This document shows, in pieces, positions 10,211-22,641 of a stretch of DNA of 64,000 nt. The translations under genes and the position numbers were made by a program. The notes beneath the pieces are model-generated. The model worked only from the letters and a program-made list of their open reading frames with translations. It did not search any database and had not been told where the DNA came from. This DNA comes from Hyaloperonospora brassicae (Eukaryota > Oomycota > Peronosporomycetes > Peronosporales > Peronosporaceae), in NCBI GenBank assembly GCA_947650285.1, contig CANTFL010000076.1, forward strand, positions 35,299-99,298, read 5' to 3'. The number at the start of each line of letters is the position of its first letter. Position 1 is the stretch's first letter.

Positions 10211-13200
10211 CTACGACGATTTGTATACTTTGTATACTCTTTTATTCATTTATTTAGGACAGTCCGCGTATGATACTGACACTGACTTTCCGAGTTATAA
10301 TTCGTCTCAATATCTTCATCGTTACCCTCTAGTGTGATCAAAATCATTTTGAATATACCTGCGCATGCTGTATCAAAGTTATTATTACAAATTGATCAAT
10401 AATCGCCACGCTGCCCAGACGTGCCTCCTTTCGCATTTATTACTCTGACACAATGGAGTCCTACGCAAATCTGGCGCTCACATTCATGACCTTTACTTAT
10501 GCGCGCATTCGATCTTTGCGTCGATCGTGGGGCATATCGTGTCTTGGCTAGTGGCAGGACCGAGGTATCGGCCACTGCACGAAAACCTTCTCACGATGTT
10601 TCGTATTGTGCTGGGAACTACCAAATAGATCTCTAGAATCTTGCTGTAAGTAACCATGCGATACACGATCGCCCTGACCTGTTTTGTGACCATTTGATTC
10701 GTTTCGTACACCCATGCCTTCGTGGCAGAGTCTTCTGATTATTTAAATCGATCAGTTGACCGCATCAGCCGTCTTGAGATCATGTACAATACCCTGCTGC
10801 GCACGGTCGCAGTTACCATGTACTACAAAAACCCAGCGCAAGAAGGCGTGCAATTATATGCAATCAATCCGGTAGATGGGTCTTATTCAGAACGCGTATC
10901 TTTAGTCATCGGCAGGATGAACTGTTTCCTACTTGTAGAACATGAGACGCGTCGTGTACAACAAGAACGAAATGGAGGTGCGACGTATATTGAGACACCA
11001 GTATACTTACAATTGTGCATTTACTATTCTGTTAAAACATCGTCCGGATCGAGATCGGTGTGTCATTGGTTGTGGATATGATCTCGCATCGAGGTGACTG
11101 CAACTTTGAGCAAGACACATGCAACAGCTCTTATGGGTCATGTTGTAGTACCGAAGGTACGTCATCGGTATGTCTCTGACGGAGAAATACCGAAACGAAA
11201 TGACATGCCCAACAACAAGACCGCTACTTCAACTCGATCTTTCATGCCAGCATGTGTAAGTTTTCTTTGCGATACATTAGAGTACTTATCGCTTTGTAAG
11301 TCGCAGTACTTTTCACGCATTGTCGATATAGAGCCCGATCCGAAGAAGACGCGCACGTTCTTTCCATCTTTCCACGTCGCGCCATTGTCCCTCTTTTCTG
11401 ACAACATGCCAGTAGCGTAGCAGCAGTATCAGAAGCAACAACGTCTCGTTCGTTGCTATTACAAGCCAAGCATCGGCCTGAGCCAGGCTCACGTTGCGCC
11501 GTGGACTTAAAAAATCGTCGAGGTGTAGCGCCTTTTCTTACAACTGGTACCAGCCCCGTCCTCTATCAGCGGCAGCCTTAAACGACAATCTCATGTCCCA
11601 GATATGATATCACAGTCACGAAATATCAGGTTTGGAGCTGGATCGGTTCGACATATCGAGGCGAGGGAGAAGAAATGCCACGCGTCGTCACGGAGGCTGC
11701 TCGCATTGCCCAATCATCAGTACGTCCCCTGCCACTTCCCACACCATGACCGGGCGCGCGCGCAAGCGGATAGAGAAGAAGCAGTCCACGCAGCTCGTGA
11801 GCGAGCTCCATAGCAACGGGGTGGCAGCGTAGCGTGCAACCCGGAAGGGAGTAGTCTATCGGATATTCCGCAATGTGGAGTAGGCCGACGGTGGTTCGAG
11901 ATACCCTGCGTCCAGTGATCCTGTCCTTTATAATCTCTCCCCAGTCGCCGACTAGTGCGATGCGCTTTATACCATGATGGGTACTTCATATGAACGTGGT
12001 CAACCGTCGAGGTCTAGCACTGATATGCTTGACTCGGTCATCGGCCACACTCGTGTGTCCTTTCTGAGAGCGCGGAGCCCGGCTGATTGAGTCAGCAAAT
12101 TCAAAGATGAGGCAGAGAACGACCGTAGTATCTAAGACGGGGGATCGAGGTGGTCTTCGTCTACCAGATGGACGAAGCACTGACAAAGTATCTGTCGTAG
12201 ACAGTCTGAATCCGCCACCTAGTGGATCAACGAACGACGTTGGAAAACACGTCCCTTGTCACAGTTCGAATCGCGTGGTTGTCTTTACAATCCGCGACTG
12301 GAGCGTCGAATAGGACGGGGGTAGTAATGAGGGCTGAGCTCCGTCCGATCGGTCGCAGGGTCGATCCAAACTTTGTTCCATAATGTCACGGATACGGCTG
12401 ACGAAGATTTGCTCACAAGTCTCTGTGAGCAATTGATGGGAAACGCTCAAGATCGACGTTGTAGGATTGTCCTGGCCTGGATGCCGATCGCCTGGCGCCT
12501 GTCGCTGTCGAAAGCCCATCCAAAAGCTTCATGCTTTACAAGAACACGATGCAACGACGTGCGACTACATAGACAGCGCGCGTGGCGCTTTTCACTGCAC
12601 GACGTGGCGAGCAAGACGCACCCTATTGTGCACCTAAGCTGTAGCTGTGCTGAGCTCACGCTAGGAGGTGGGTAGTAAGTGGTACTTCTCCTGCAGTAAC
12701 TAGCAGAATGCAAGCGCTATGTGCCGGTATCGTGCGGTCCGAACAACGCATCCGTCGTAGAAAGATCCAGCACGATCCGAGCAATGGACGCCACTGCGGT
12801 AGCTTAAAAGTGTAGCATCCGCGTGCGCCGAGTAAGCTTGGGATGCTTCAAAGCACGTGCCAACTCATTATTTCAATGTAGCAATCACGACGGTGTGCGA
12901 CCTCCGGCATCCGAAGAAAGGGGCTTGAGGAACGGATGTTTAGAGGGAGCGCGAGGGCGTGAAACCTGATCGCTGTTGCCCGAGAAATCGCTGATCCTTC
13001 CCGTGGCGAGAATGATGTTGCTACGGAGCAAAGTTTTGTGATGTGCACGAAGCAGTGAGAGACCGATGCGGGTGACCCCTGCGCGGGCAGAACAACAATT
13101 TCGACGATCTAGCAAGCGACCAGTGGGTTTATGATGTACGTTTCCAGCGATTCTCATCACCGCTGCGGCAGTGGTGAGAAAAACTAATCGATTCTGTACG

Positions 13201-13677
13201 ATGCGGAGCACTGAAAGGGGAGTGCTCGACCAGGAACGAACGAGCAAAAGCTACAGTTGCCGTCATAGCCGGGCACTGGCAGATCGAACTATGTTTGCAG
13301 TCTTTCTTTGGCACCTTGCGCAAAGTGGTCACGACGTCTCCCGCGTGGCGATGCAGTCAGAAGTGGAAGGGTAGAGACGTCGAACCTGTCACGGAAGTCA
13401 CATATATAGCATAGTAAACGATCGCCTGTGTCTCTGCATCGTCCTAGGAACCAATCTTGAGCTGTGCACAGCAGACGATACTGGACCCGGTGTTTTCTAG
13501 CTCAGAGGCTAATCGTGACGAGATGTCCTACCGAGGCGACGAGGGGTATCGCATGTTGAATCTCAGTTCCTTGAACGACCGACGCCTGTTGTCTATCCAG
13601 GACCGAGTAAGTAGCGCGGCGCACGTCTCGAGTCCAATGTCATTTTCTATCCGACACCAACTAGCACAGGAGAGACC
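10211..13677. other. Long intergenic stretch without supported gene
   Basis: About 3.5 kb. Frames such as 10722-11081 (+) and 13457-13741 (+) have no conserved motif. The part just before 13677 may contain a 5' UTR intron of the next gene: a GTAAGT donor near 13609 pairs with a CAG acceptor at 13669. Confidence 0.4.
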
Positions 13678-14750
13678 ATGGGCGTCGACCCGAGTAGTAG
13701 AGCCAGGTCAACCGTCAGGAAGGAGAACGATCTCCAAGTGAGTTAGTACCTCTCGAGATCCATTGGCGTGAACTGCTGTCGTCCTTTCGGTGCTTCTTGA
13801 CAATCAAATGCTCCTGTGATTATACGCCCGCGACAGATTCCGCGCCACGTTGCAGTCATCATTGATGGCAACCGCCGCTACGGTAAACTCAAGTACGGCT
13901 CCGGTACTCGTGGCCACTCGGACGGAACGAAGACCGTGATGAAATTCACGGACTGGTGCATCGATGCTGGTGTGAAGGTGCTCACCGTCTTTGCCTTTTC
14001 CACAGGTGGGTGATAGGAGGCAGTCCGTGCCTAACACTATTGGCGACGCTGCTGACGTGTTTGTACGTGATAGAAAACTGGAAGCGCGAGAAAAGCGAAG
14101 TCGACACGCTCATGAAGCTCATTGATGGATTCGTCCATGACACGCTGGGCGAGGCTCTAACCCGCAACATCAGAGTGCGCATGCTCGCGTCCGACAGTAG
14201 CAAGCTGCCGGCATTCCTTATTGACTCATTCAATGCGGTCGAGGCCAAGACCCGGCACTGCGACGCGTTCCACCTCAACCTTTGCGTCAGGTGCATTCCA
14301 ACAATCTGCGACGCACAACAGCTCATTCTCATTCCCAGACTAACCGATGTGTGGTCCCAGCTACGGCGCTCGCGATGAAATTGTTCAAGCGTGTAAGAAA
14401 ATCGCTGCCGAGGTTGTGCAGGGCAAGACGGCTATCGACGACATCGACGAAGTTCTGCTCAGTAACCGCATGCTCACAGCGTACGTTTTGTTGCTTGCAT
14501 TCCTTTCAACCGTGCGCGGTCTGAGCTCTCTCGGTGCTGCGTTATCTTTTCTACTTCATGTAGCGGTTTACCGGACCCGGACGTCGTGATACGTACATCA
14601 GGAGAGCTTCGCATCAGCAATTTCTTGCTCTTCCAGATTGCCTACGCAGAGCTCATTTTCATGGACAAATTTTGGCCAGAGGTGACCCGCGACGATTTGC
14701 AGGATATCATCGTCGAGTACAACCGTCGCAAGCGCCGTTTTGGCAAGTAA
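13678..14750 (+). CDS. cis-Prenyltransferase 1 (dehydrodolichyl/polyprenyl diphosphate synthase)
   Basis: Five exons: 13678-13737, 13837-14005, 14074-14290, 14361-14480, 14564-14750; introns 99, 68, 70 and 83 nt, all GT-AG, phases consistent; 250 aa. The start ATG at 13678 sits in an ACCATGG context. The enzyme condenses isopentenyl diphosphate units in cis to build long polyprenyl diphosphates for dolichol, the ER sugar carrier. Seen are the catalytic DGNRR motif (D30), FAFSTENWKR across the exon 2/3 junction, [12 protein letters not shown] (199-210) and a C-terminal RFG triplet (247-249), the RxG motif known from active eukaryotic and homodimeric enzymes. No membrane segment. It is a paralogue of the gene at 15878-17190, with identical lengths for the last internal exons. 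Confidence 0.92.
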
Positions 14751-14931
14751 AAACCAGCAGAGCCATCAACACATGCTTTGTTCTCCTTTGCCCCATGCCA
14801 AGTATATCTCTGCACCTGTCGTATGATGCAGACGTTGTATCATTAGTCGACGCACATGGTCCATCGTTACAACAAAACAAAAGCCCATTTACCAAATTGA
14901 GTTTATAAGGCACACCGTTTGTATCAGCAAG

Positions 14932-15765
14932 TTACGCATCAGGCGACGTCGACATCTTCGCTTCTGTCTTCTTCTTTAGTTTATCCACGATAAACTTGAC
15001 CCGAAAGACGCCTCCTCCGTCGTTGTAAACGAACTTTTCTCGGTCAGTCGAGACTCCCAGCGGGGCCTCGTGAAGCGCATCAAAGTCATAGAGCTTGGAC
15101 AGTTCAAAGACCTCGACCATGTATGCAAACAGCTCTTCCACGTCCGTCTGCACGTAAATTGGTGTACCATTGGGCAACTGACCAGCCATCTCCTCCACAA
15201 ACGCGTCCGTTACAAGTCGTCGCTTGACGTGACGTTTCTTCATCCACGGGTCCGGGTGGAAAATGGACACACTCGTTACAGGCGCAGGTAGCGACTGGAG
15301 CAGTCGCGTCTGATGGAGGTTCATGTTGGCGTGCACGAACGCCAAGTTCAAGAGTCCGCGTCGCTTGGCTTCTCGCTCGGCCTCCTGCAGTACATTGCGA
15401 CGGATCTCGACACCGACAAAGTTCCGCTCGGTCGCGTGCGACGCCGCCACGTCCATGAGGTAGTTGCCCCGAGCGCAGCCAATGTCGACGTGTATAGGCA
15501 GCGACGGGTCGGCAAATTGTCGGGTCCAATCCGGCAGCTCAATCGGTTGGTGGTACACGACCGAAAGCGGATTGACGTGCTGGCGGAACCGCTTCGAGCC
15601 CGAACGAGCTGAAGCGGCTGCACGAGGCGTCTCCCGCTGTGTCTGGACAGTCCTGAGCGGCGACACGGCCGAGTGGTGCAGTAGACAGCCTGACGCTCGA
15701 CAAGACGTGGACAGTCGCGGCCTCGCTCGACCGAAGTGAAGCCATCTCGACTGCACTCGCGCCAT
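14932..15765 (-). CDS. trmB: tRNA (guanine-N7)-methyltransferase, bacterial/organelle type (TrmB)
   Basis: Single exon, 277 aa from the ATG at 15765. The frame is open to 15879, but the chosen start is followed by an Arg/Ser-rich, acid-poor leader (about 55 residues), as in mitochondrial targeting peptides. The enzyme methylates G46 of tRNA using S-adenosylmethionine. Seen are DIGCARGNYL (94-103, SAM site), FHPDPWMKKRHVKRR (169-183, family signature) and YVQTDVEELFAYM. The stretch RFRQHVNPLS before the domain resembles, from memory, plant plastid-type TrmB proteins, so a cyanobacterial or algal ancestry is possible but untested. It is head-to-head with cis-prenyltransferase 2, with 112 bp between the start codons. 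Confidence 0.9.
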   Translation of the reverse strand: MARVQSRWLHFGRARPRLSTSCRASGCLLHHSAVSPLRTVQTQRETPRAAASARSGSKRFRQHVNPLSVVYHQPIELPDWTRQFADPSLPIHVDIGCARGNYLMDVAASHATERNFVGVEIRRNVLQEAEREAKRRGLLNLAFVHANMNLHQTRLLQSLPAPVTSVSIFHPDPWMKKRHVKRRLVTDAFVEEMAGQLPNGTPIYVQTDVEELFAYMVEVFELSKLYDFDALHEAPLGVSTDREKFVYNDGGGVFRVKFIVDKLKKKTEAKMSTSPDA

Positions 15766-15877
15766 TTTAACGAATGGGTACACTTTGCACTGGCTGCAGT
15801 GCCACGTGCCCGGAGCTGGACGCTCATTGGCTGAAATACTTGCTGCACGTTGCCACGTACGGGTGTGGGAGCTGGTC
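15766..15877. promoter_or_regulatory. Bidirectional promoter between trmB and cis-prenyltransferase 2
   Basis: Only 112 bp separate the two divergent start codons, so both 5' UTRs and core promoters must lie here or overlap the coding starts. No TATA box is evident. The call is by position only. Confidence 0.5.
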
Positions 15878-17190
15878 ATGGACGAGAACGCGAGCAGCGT
15901 CGCGTGGCGATGGGAGAGCGTGGGACGGCAGACGCTGTCGCAAGTGGACGGCAGCGTCGACGCACACAGCCTCAGCTTTGGGCTGACGAGGTCGTTCTAC
16001 AACGGCTTTGAGATGTGGTGGCTCGCGGGGATGCCCATGACGCTCGCGTTGGTACTGACGCTCTTGAGCTTCTCGCTGGCGTTGGGCGCTAGCAGCCTCG
16101 GCAAGTCGGTGTACTGGAGCCGACTTGTGCCCGCTACAGTGCGGCAACTGGTCGAGTGGGTAAGCGGACCGCTGCGCGTGGGTGACGGTGTTGTAGTGGA
16201 GAAGATGAGGACGAAGGGCTTCACGGACGCTACTGGGATGGCAATGGCGACGACTCCGGGTCACATTGCAGTGATCATGGATGGCAATCGACGCTATGGA
16301 AAGCACAAGTACGGGGAGGGGGTGAAAGGACACTCGGACGGCAGCAAGACGCTCGTGCAGTTTACAGGGTGGTGCATGGACGCGGGCATTCAGATGCTGA
16401 CGGTGTTTGCGTTCTCGACAGGTGAGATACTGGCCGATTGGGGTGCTGGAAGCTGGGTGTGTGCGTCTCATGAGCTGTACATGTTTGCTGCTGCGGTGTA
16501 GAAAATTGGAATCGCGGAAAAGCAGAAGTGGACGCGCTGATGCAGCTGTTCCACCAGTTTATGCACGAGATTGTGCCGGAAGCACTGAAGCGAGGCGTCC
16601 GCGTGCGCGTGCTGGTATCTGACGGAAGAAATTTGCCAGGCTATATTGTCAAAGTTGCTGAGAAGATCGAGACTGAGACGCAGCACTGCACCAAGTTCAG
16701 CCTCAACCTCTGCGTCAGGTATGACTCCTTTGGTCCTGTGTGTGCATTGCAATGTCTATGAGGTTGGGCTTATCATCATCATTTAATGTCTGAACGCAGC
16801 TACGGCGCGCGTGACGAGATTGTAGGTGCCTGCAAAAAGATCGCGATCGAAGTCATAAACGGTGAGACGTCTGTCGACGACATCAACGAGGATCTGCTCA
16901 GTCAACGCATGCTCACAGCGTACGTCTTTGCTGGATGATCAAATGAGATGGCTAAGTTGTCGGTCACCACTGATGGGGTCGCTTGGTTTTGTGGCTGTAA
17001 CAGCGGTCTGCCAGACCCGGACGTTCTTATCCGCACGTCGGGTGAGCTGCGCATTAGCAACTTTTTGCTGTTTCAAATTGCGTACTCCGAGCTGATCTTC
17101 ATCGACAAATTGTGGCCGGAGGTCACACGAGACGACGTGCAAGACATAGTCCTCGAGTTCAGTCGCCGCAAGCGCCGCTTTGGCAAGTAA
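15878..17190 (+). CDS. cis-Prenyltransferase 2 with N-terminal membrane segment
   Basis: Four exons: 15878-16421, 16502-16718, 16800-16919, 17004-17190; introns 80, 81 and 84 nt; 355 aa. Same catalytic domain as the gene at 13678: DGNRR (D135), FAFSTENWNR across the first junction, [12 protein letters not shown] (304-315) and C-terminal RFG (352-354). Exons 2-4 (217, 120, 187 nt) match the paralogue's exons 3-5 exactly in length and phase, so the two arose by duplication. Unlike the paralogue it has about 110 extra N-terminal residues with a hydrophobic helix (about 49-72), which should anchor it in a membrane, probably the ER. A start at 15785 is possible, but the ATG at 15878 fits the divergent promoter better. 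Confidence 0.92.
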
Positions 17191-20100
17191 AGTACGGTGA
17201 CATTGCTGCTCGATGTAGATGCGTGGTTGCCGCTGGGGAGATAGTTGCTGCACGCGGGCATCCATTCGAAACATGGACATCGAGCTTGTACAGCCGCAAT
17301 CACGGCATCGGAAACACGAGACCTCTCGGTTACATACGTCGACAAAGTGCTGCTGATTGGTATGCACAGTACACTAATGGAATAGCACTTCCAACCTTTA
17401 AAAGGGGTTCAATTGCCTCCATGCATGGTAATACCAATCGAAGGTGCCGAGTCGTGACTCGTAGCGTTTGTCTACTCGACGACATTTTGCTTCTCCGATT
17501 GTGAGTGCTTTCGCGGCGCAAGCACTGCACAATTGAAATGTCTTGTAGATGAGAATTGCACAGCACAGGTCGTGGGAACGACATTGATCGACATTCTTTG
17601 AAGTACTTTTCGTGCGATTGTCGGGCTTCTGCCGTGCTTCATGACCTTCGCATACAGCGTATGATCACTATGCGCGTTACACGAGAACAGCATGTCTCAC
17701 ACCTGTTTTTTGGAGCAATTGTTGTCTCCAGACCAGCGATCTCTCGAGACCTTTTGAGGACTTCTCAACAAAAATCGTTCGCTTACGGAATCTGCATTCT
17801 AGCCGTCTTGTAACTCCGACATTCAACGTGGACATCCACTATCGCATTTCCGCTGTCTCAACATCTTCTCTCCTCAAGAAAAACCGCGTCTGTGCTTCTT
17901 CGTGGCGTAACACTACATAAACAAGCTCAGAAAATGGACCCTCTGAGCCCCACATTGTGCAGTTCTTTACAGCCCTGTCTTGCCAATAGCAGCTTCCAGC
18001 GCGTGCCGAGGGAATGTCTATGTAACACGTCAATCCTGCAAAGCTTGGCAACGGTGGATATCGATACACTACAGTCACATATTGCCGCGAATGCCGTGTG
18101 TGCAGCAAAATCACACCACTTTTGCTGCATTCAACAGGTACGCTCTATGATAGCCAAAGCTCTTCGTCGACCGCTATTCATCCTCCTCGTCGTCCGTAAA
18201 TCAACGCCGTGCTTGCAGCAATCCACATAGGGCGTCGCAAGAAGCACACCTGCCTCACAAGCGACTTCAAAAGACCTTGCAGATGTACCGCTGCCGAGTA
18301 CACTCGACGTATCTGGCGCACATGCCGTATCTGTACGAGGTACGGCCAAACGTCTTGCACATTAAGCATATGATCCAACCAGCACTCGTTGACTGAGCGC
18401 ATGTGCTGTACACCACGAGATCTCTCATACCTGTTTTACCTGTGTCGTCACGGCTCACAATTTGCACTCTTTGCACCGGAGACGGACGGCCAGCATATAT
18501 GCATGCTGATGCTTCGCCTACTAAATTGCGCCGGCTAGTTCCAATTGGACTTCGCCGGATCAACCACGTCGTTCCAATAGTCTCGCAGTGGGTACAAGCT
18601 CTACTGACAAAGCTGCATACCGTCGTGCTCAATCCTCCACTTGACCATCAAGCTGCAAATTAGTAAGGGATACCGAAGCTCGCTTAACTGAGCCTGCTTC
18701 ATCTACAAGCAAGTGCAATTTGAACCAGCGAGTCGATGAACCGACCGGAAAATGGACTTGCTGCTCCACGCGATTTATATGCAGCGTACTCTTCACCGCT
18801 TGGTCCGTGCAAAGTGACGTTAAGGTTCCCACGGTGTCTCATCTGTTTGCGTCTCTCTCCATCGGTTAAAATGTGACCCTCGCACCCTGACTTCTCCCCA
18901 AATTCCGGAGGTTAAACTCCATTCAAGTCCGCGATAGCACTACGATATTCCGCACCGTAAACTTGCACTGTCCTCTCCAGAAGTATTTCGACCCGCTCAT
19001 TTGTTGCGCATACGCAAGCCTTCGCACCAGGATCGCCCTATTCGCATCTGGCTGTTGTTCACCGCAAAGAGCCCCGGCAATTTAAGATGAAAGCTTCATT
19101 CCTCGGCTCAAGCCGTTGACTGGGATCTCGTTTCCTGCTTCAATATTCATCATAAAGATCACAAAAACGGCCACTTGACGTCTTCACACGCGCATTGACA
19201 TCTTCCATGTTCTCGTTGCATGCAGTCGCGGTAGACCGCGCCTTTGTCAAAGCCGACGTTTACTGGCGAATACACAGCGTCGACCTCTGCATTCCCGCTG
19301 AGTGGGCTCCTCTCCTCGATTTTCTGCACCACCCTCAGGCAAGCATTCGCCATGTTACACTACTGATCGATTGATAGAACTAGCGGCAAATACGTCAAGT
19401 CTGATCGAGTCCTCTAGCCGTAGAATTGTATGCCTCGAACCACTTCTGCAACTCTGCATGCCAGCCGCACCCGTATATCCTTTCAAGACTTGAAGTTTGT
19501 CTTTGGCTGAGCTCATCACAAGCATGCACTGCGCACTCAGTAGCAAGTTCCTTTCTCGCACCTATCGACTCACCAATGAATGAATCGTCAATACTCATCA
19601 TGTCGGTCACGCAGGTCATGCCCGTCGGACGAGTCGATGTCGGATTCGTAAATTTATACCCGGACCGCTGTAATTCCTTCGCAGCTTCAGCTTGTCGGCA
19701 CCGCTGTTTCTTCCTTCATGTCGGTCTTCTTACCAACCGATCCTCCTCACTGCTGTTTCGTTGCTAATTCACTCTCTTGCTCGACATACGCCGAGTGATG
19801 GGAACTGTCCGTCCGTCCTAAGATATCGGACACTTCTAGCAACTGGAACCTGCGCTATTCCGTGACTTTTTGCCCTACTAAGTCAATCTTGACTTGCTCT
19901 GCAAACGTTACACGGACGGAACTCGTGCTTTATTCAGATGACGACGTTTTTGTAGCATGCGCCGCCCCTGAAATATGTACACCCGCCACTGTCGCAAGGC
20001 ACCAAGTTCCCATCGGAAATATCTGGATACAGTTGTGATTTTAGGCGGTTATCATTTGATCCACAAAATGGGCATCGATGATGACCCGGGTGTGGTTACG

Positions 20101-20408
20101 CGAGAATATGGACCCGAATTTTAGTCGTACACGTTTGGTTCTTGTGCTGAGTAAAATCTGAATCTTTTGTTTTCTGATGATTAAGAATCACAATATGAAG
20201 AGTTAGCATTCGTGGAGTACGTTTTAGAAAGCTGCAAAAAATCACGACCAATACCGGTATCTTCGCCGAGCCTTCAAGAGATAATAAGATGGTACAATAA
20301 ATTTTAGGTTCCCGAACGGTAGTTGGCGTACCCCAACCTATGCAATTGAACGGTACGTACCCTCTTATAACCAACTTTCTGGAGGCAGTCACCCGTTAGC
20401 ACTTGAAC
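17191..20408. other. Long intergenic stretch without supported gene
   Basis: About 3.2 kb. Many short frames on both strands but no conserved domain, no tRNA and no terminal repeat found by eye. It may hold old, decayed sequence. Confidence 0.4.
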
Positions 20409-22424
20409 ATGGCCGGCAAGAGCGACAGTGTGCGACGCAGTCACAAGTCGAGCAAAGCCAAGAACAGTACGTATACTCCTGCCGACGACATCTCGGAATC
20501 CAAGACTCCCTCGAAGGCTGCAGGTAGCAGCAGCGACGCTTTGCTTCCAGCCAAGCCGGCCGTCATGAAGACCAAGTTCTGTCTCAACTGTCAGAAGGAT
20601 TTAGCGCGCAACATTCGCATCACGTGCGCCGAGTGCAGTTCGCAGCCACAAATGGATCTGTGTGTCGAGTGCTTTGCCGTGGGAGTGGAGCTGGGCGAGC
20701 ACAAGAAGACCCACCGGTACACGGTCTCGGACTGCTTGGCCTTCCCTATCGTGTACGAGCCCCCGACTACCGAAAGCGCGTCTACTACCTCAGCAGCTAT
20801 TGGTACGAACGCCGCGGCCTTGCTTATGGCATCTAGCAATGATGCTGCCAGTGCAATGTGGACGGCAGATGAGGAGCTACTGCTGCTCGAGGGCATTGAG
20901 ATGTTTGGCATGGGCAACTGGAAAGACATCGCTGAGCACGTGGTAACGAAAAGTGAAAAAAAGTGCGAACGACACTATCTGACGGCATATCTCGGCTGGG
21001 AGGATCTGATGCCCCGATTTGTTGGCGACGCAATTGACGAGAGCAAGGATGAGGTGCGGGACAAAGCAGCGGAGGACAAATTACAAATGACGACCGAGGA
21101 GAAAGCAACCGAGATGAATGCGGCATCGGACCAGGCGACTCGGGGGCCGCTTGGTGAGAGAAATGGGCCCAGTCAATTGGCTGGATACATGCCGCTGCGT
21201 GGAGACTTTGATGTGGAGTACGACAACGAGGCGGAGGTGGTTCTGGCAGATATGGAGTTTTCGGACACGGACCATCCAGCGGAACGGGAGTTGAAGCTAA
21301 AGGTTATTCAGATTTACAATCAGAAGCTGGAGAAACGCATGGAGCGCAAGAAGTTTGTTGTGGAACGCGGATTGCTGGACTACAAACTGCATCAGCACAC
21401 CGAACGGAAGCGCCCAAAAGAGGAGCGCGAGCTGCTCGCACAGGTGCGGCCGTTCGCTCGGTTCCAGACCCCAGAAGAACACGATAAGTTCGTGGAGGGA
21501 TTGATTACGGCCATGCGACTCAAGAAAGAGATCATGTTGTTACAAGAGTACCGCAAAAATGGCGTTCGTACACTGGCCGAGGCAGAATTGTATGATGCAG
21601 ATAAGAAGAAGCGCGAGCTGGACCAGGCGATACAGAAGCAGCGTGACAGTGCCGCTTATTTATACGAGTCTGGTCGTACAACTTCCAGCCGCGACCGCGC
21701 CAATCGGTGGCATAATCGGGAGCAGAACGTGAATGGCGATGCTGGTGGCGACAGCTTGAGAAACAGAGCATGCGGAGCAGGTGGTCTCAAGGCGATTGCA
21801 GCGGACTTCTCCATCGAAGGCACCCCGGGCAGCCATTTGCTCACTTCAAAGGAAAGGGAGGTGTGCAGGAAGCTGAAGTTGCTTCCAAAGGTACTTGATA
21901 GGTGTAATCTTGTGCGTTGGGTCCTTGTCCGCGCATTGCTGATGTGGCTATGGTTGTTTTGTTGTAGCATTATTTGGTGATTAAAGACGCGCTGGTGCGA
22001 GAATGCTATCGCTTGGGGTATCTGACGAAAAAGATGGCCAAAGAGACGGTGCAAATAGGTGAGTGCTACGTGAGGCTGCTAAAGGTGTCGTTGGTGCTGA
22101 TGAAATGTGTTGGTTCTCACAAATAGACGCGAACAAGACCAGTCAAGTGTATGACTTTTTCGTCAAGTGTGGCTGGGTCAAGCCAGAGAGTGCCATCGCA
22201 ACTGGTGCGTCTTGCTCCCACGGCTCTGCGTCGCTTGCATATGACATGCCGCGAGCGAAGGTGTGACCTAACGACTTGTGCATTGGTGTCCGATAGTTGC
22301 GCCGTCGTTGAAGTCGGTAAATAGTAAAAGCCCAAAGGAGAGCAAGACATTGGTACAGGACACGAAACCCGAGTTGCCGGCAAAACGGACCGCCTCCGAG
22401 ATGGAGGCAGCCTCAAGCCTATGA
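20409..22424 (+). CDS. ADA2: Transcriptional coactivator ADA2 (SAGA/GCN5 complex)
   Basis: Four exons: 20409-21890, 21968-22058, 22127-22204, 22297-22424; introns 77, 68 and 92 nt; phases consistent; 592 aa. ADA2 holds the GCN5 acetyltransferase within SAGA-type complexes and stimulates nucleosomal histone acetylation in the nucleus. Domains in order: ZZ zinc finger (about 56-115, starting KFCLNC with CAEC and CVEC pairs), SANT domain (about 150-195, MWTADEELLLLEGIEMFGMG), the ADA2-specific middle region (GYMPLRGDFDVEYDNEAE, then a basic coiled segment to about residue 395), and a C-terminal SWIRM domain split over exons 1-3 (LLTSKEREVCRKLKLLPK, then HYLVIKDALVRECYRLGYL, then DANKTSQVYDFFVKCGWV). 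Complete, no defects seen. Confidence 0.95.
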
Positions 22425-22641
22425 CGCGCTCCCGTCTCAAGTTGTGCATTGCACATTCGATAACTGAGCACGTCATACCACGCGCGACCGTGCGAGTTGT
22501 AACTTAATTGTTCCTTTCCAAAATGTCGTCGGTATCGAGCACCAAAACCAAACCCCTCTAAACCGAATACAATCGATAAAAAGCTGTCGCATCACTGATC
22601 GAAGGGAGTTGCGCAAACGTCGGGTGACAAGGAGCACGTAC

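Noticed and set aside
10722..11081. 119-aa plus-strand frame as a gene
   Set aside because: No motif, no neighbours, no flanking splice or start context. Isolated in a gene-poor stretch.
17191..20408. RxLR or other secreted effector genes
   Set aside because: No frame here combined a signal peptide with an RxLR-type motif. Short hydrophobic starts were isolated.
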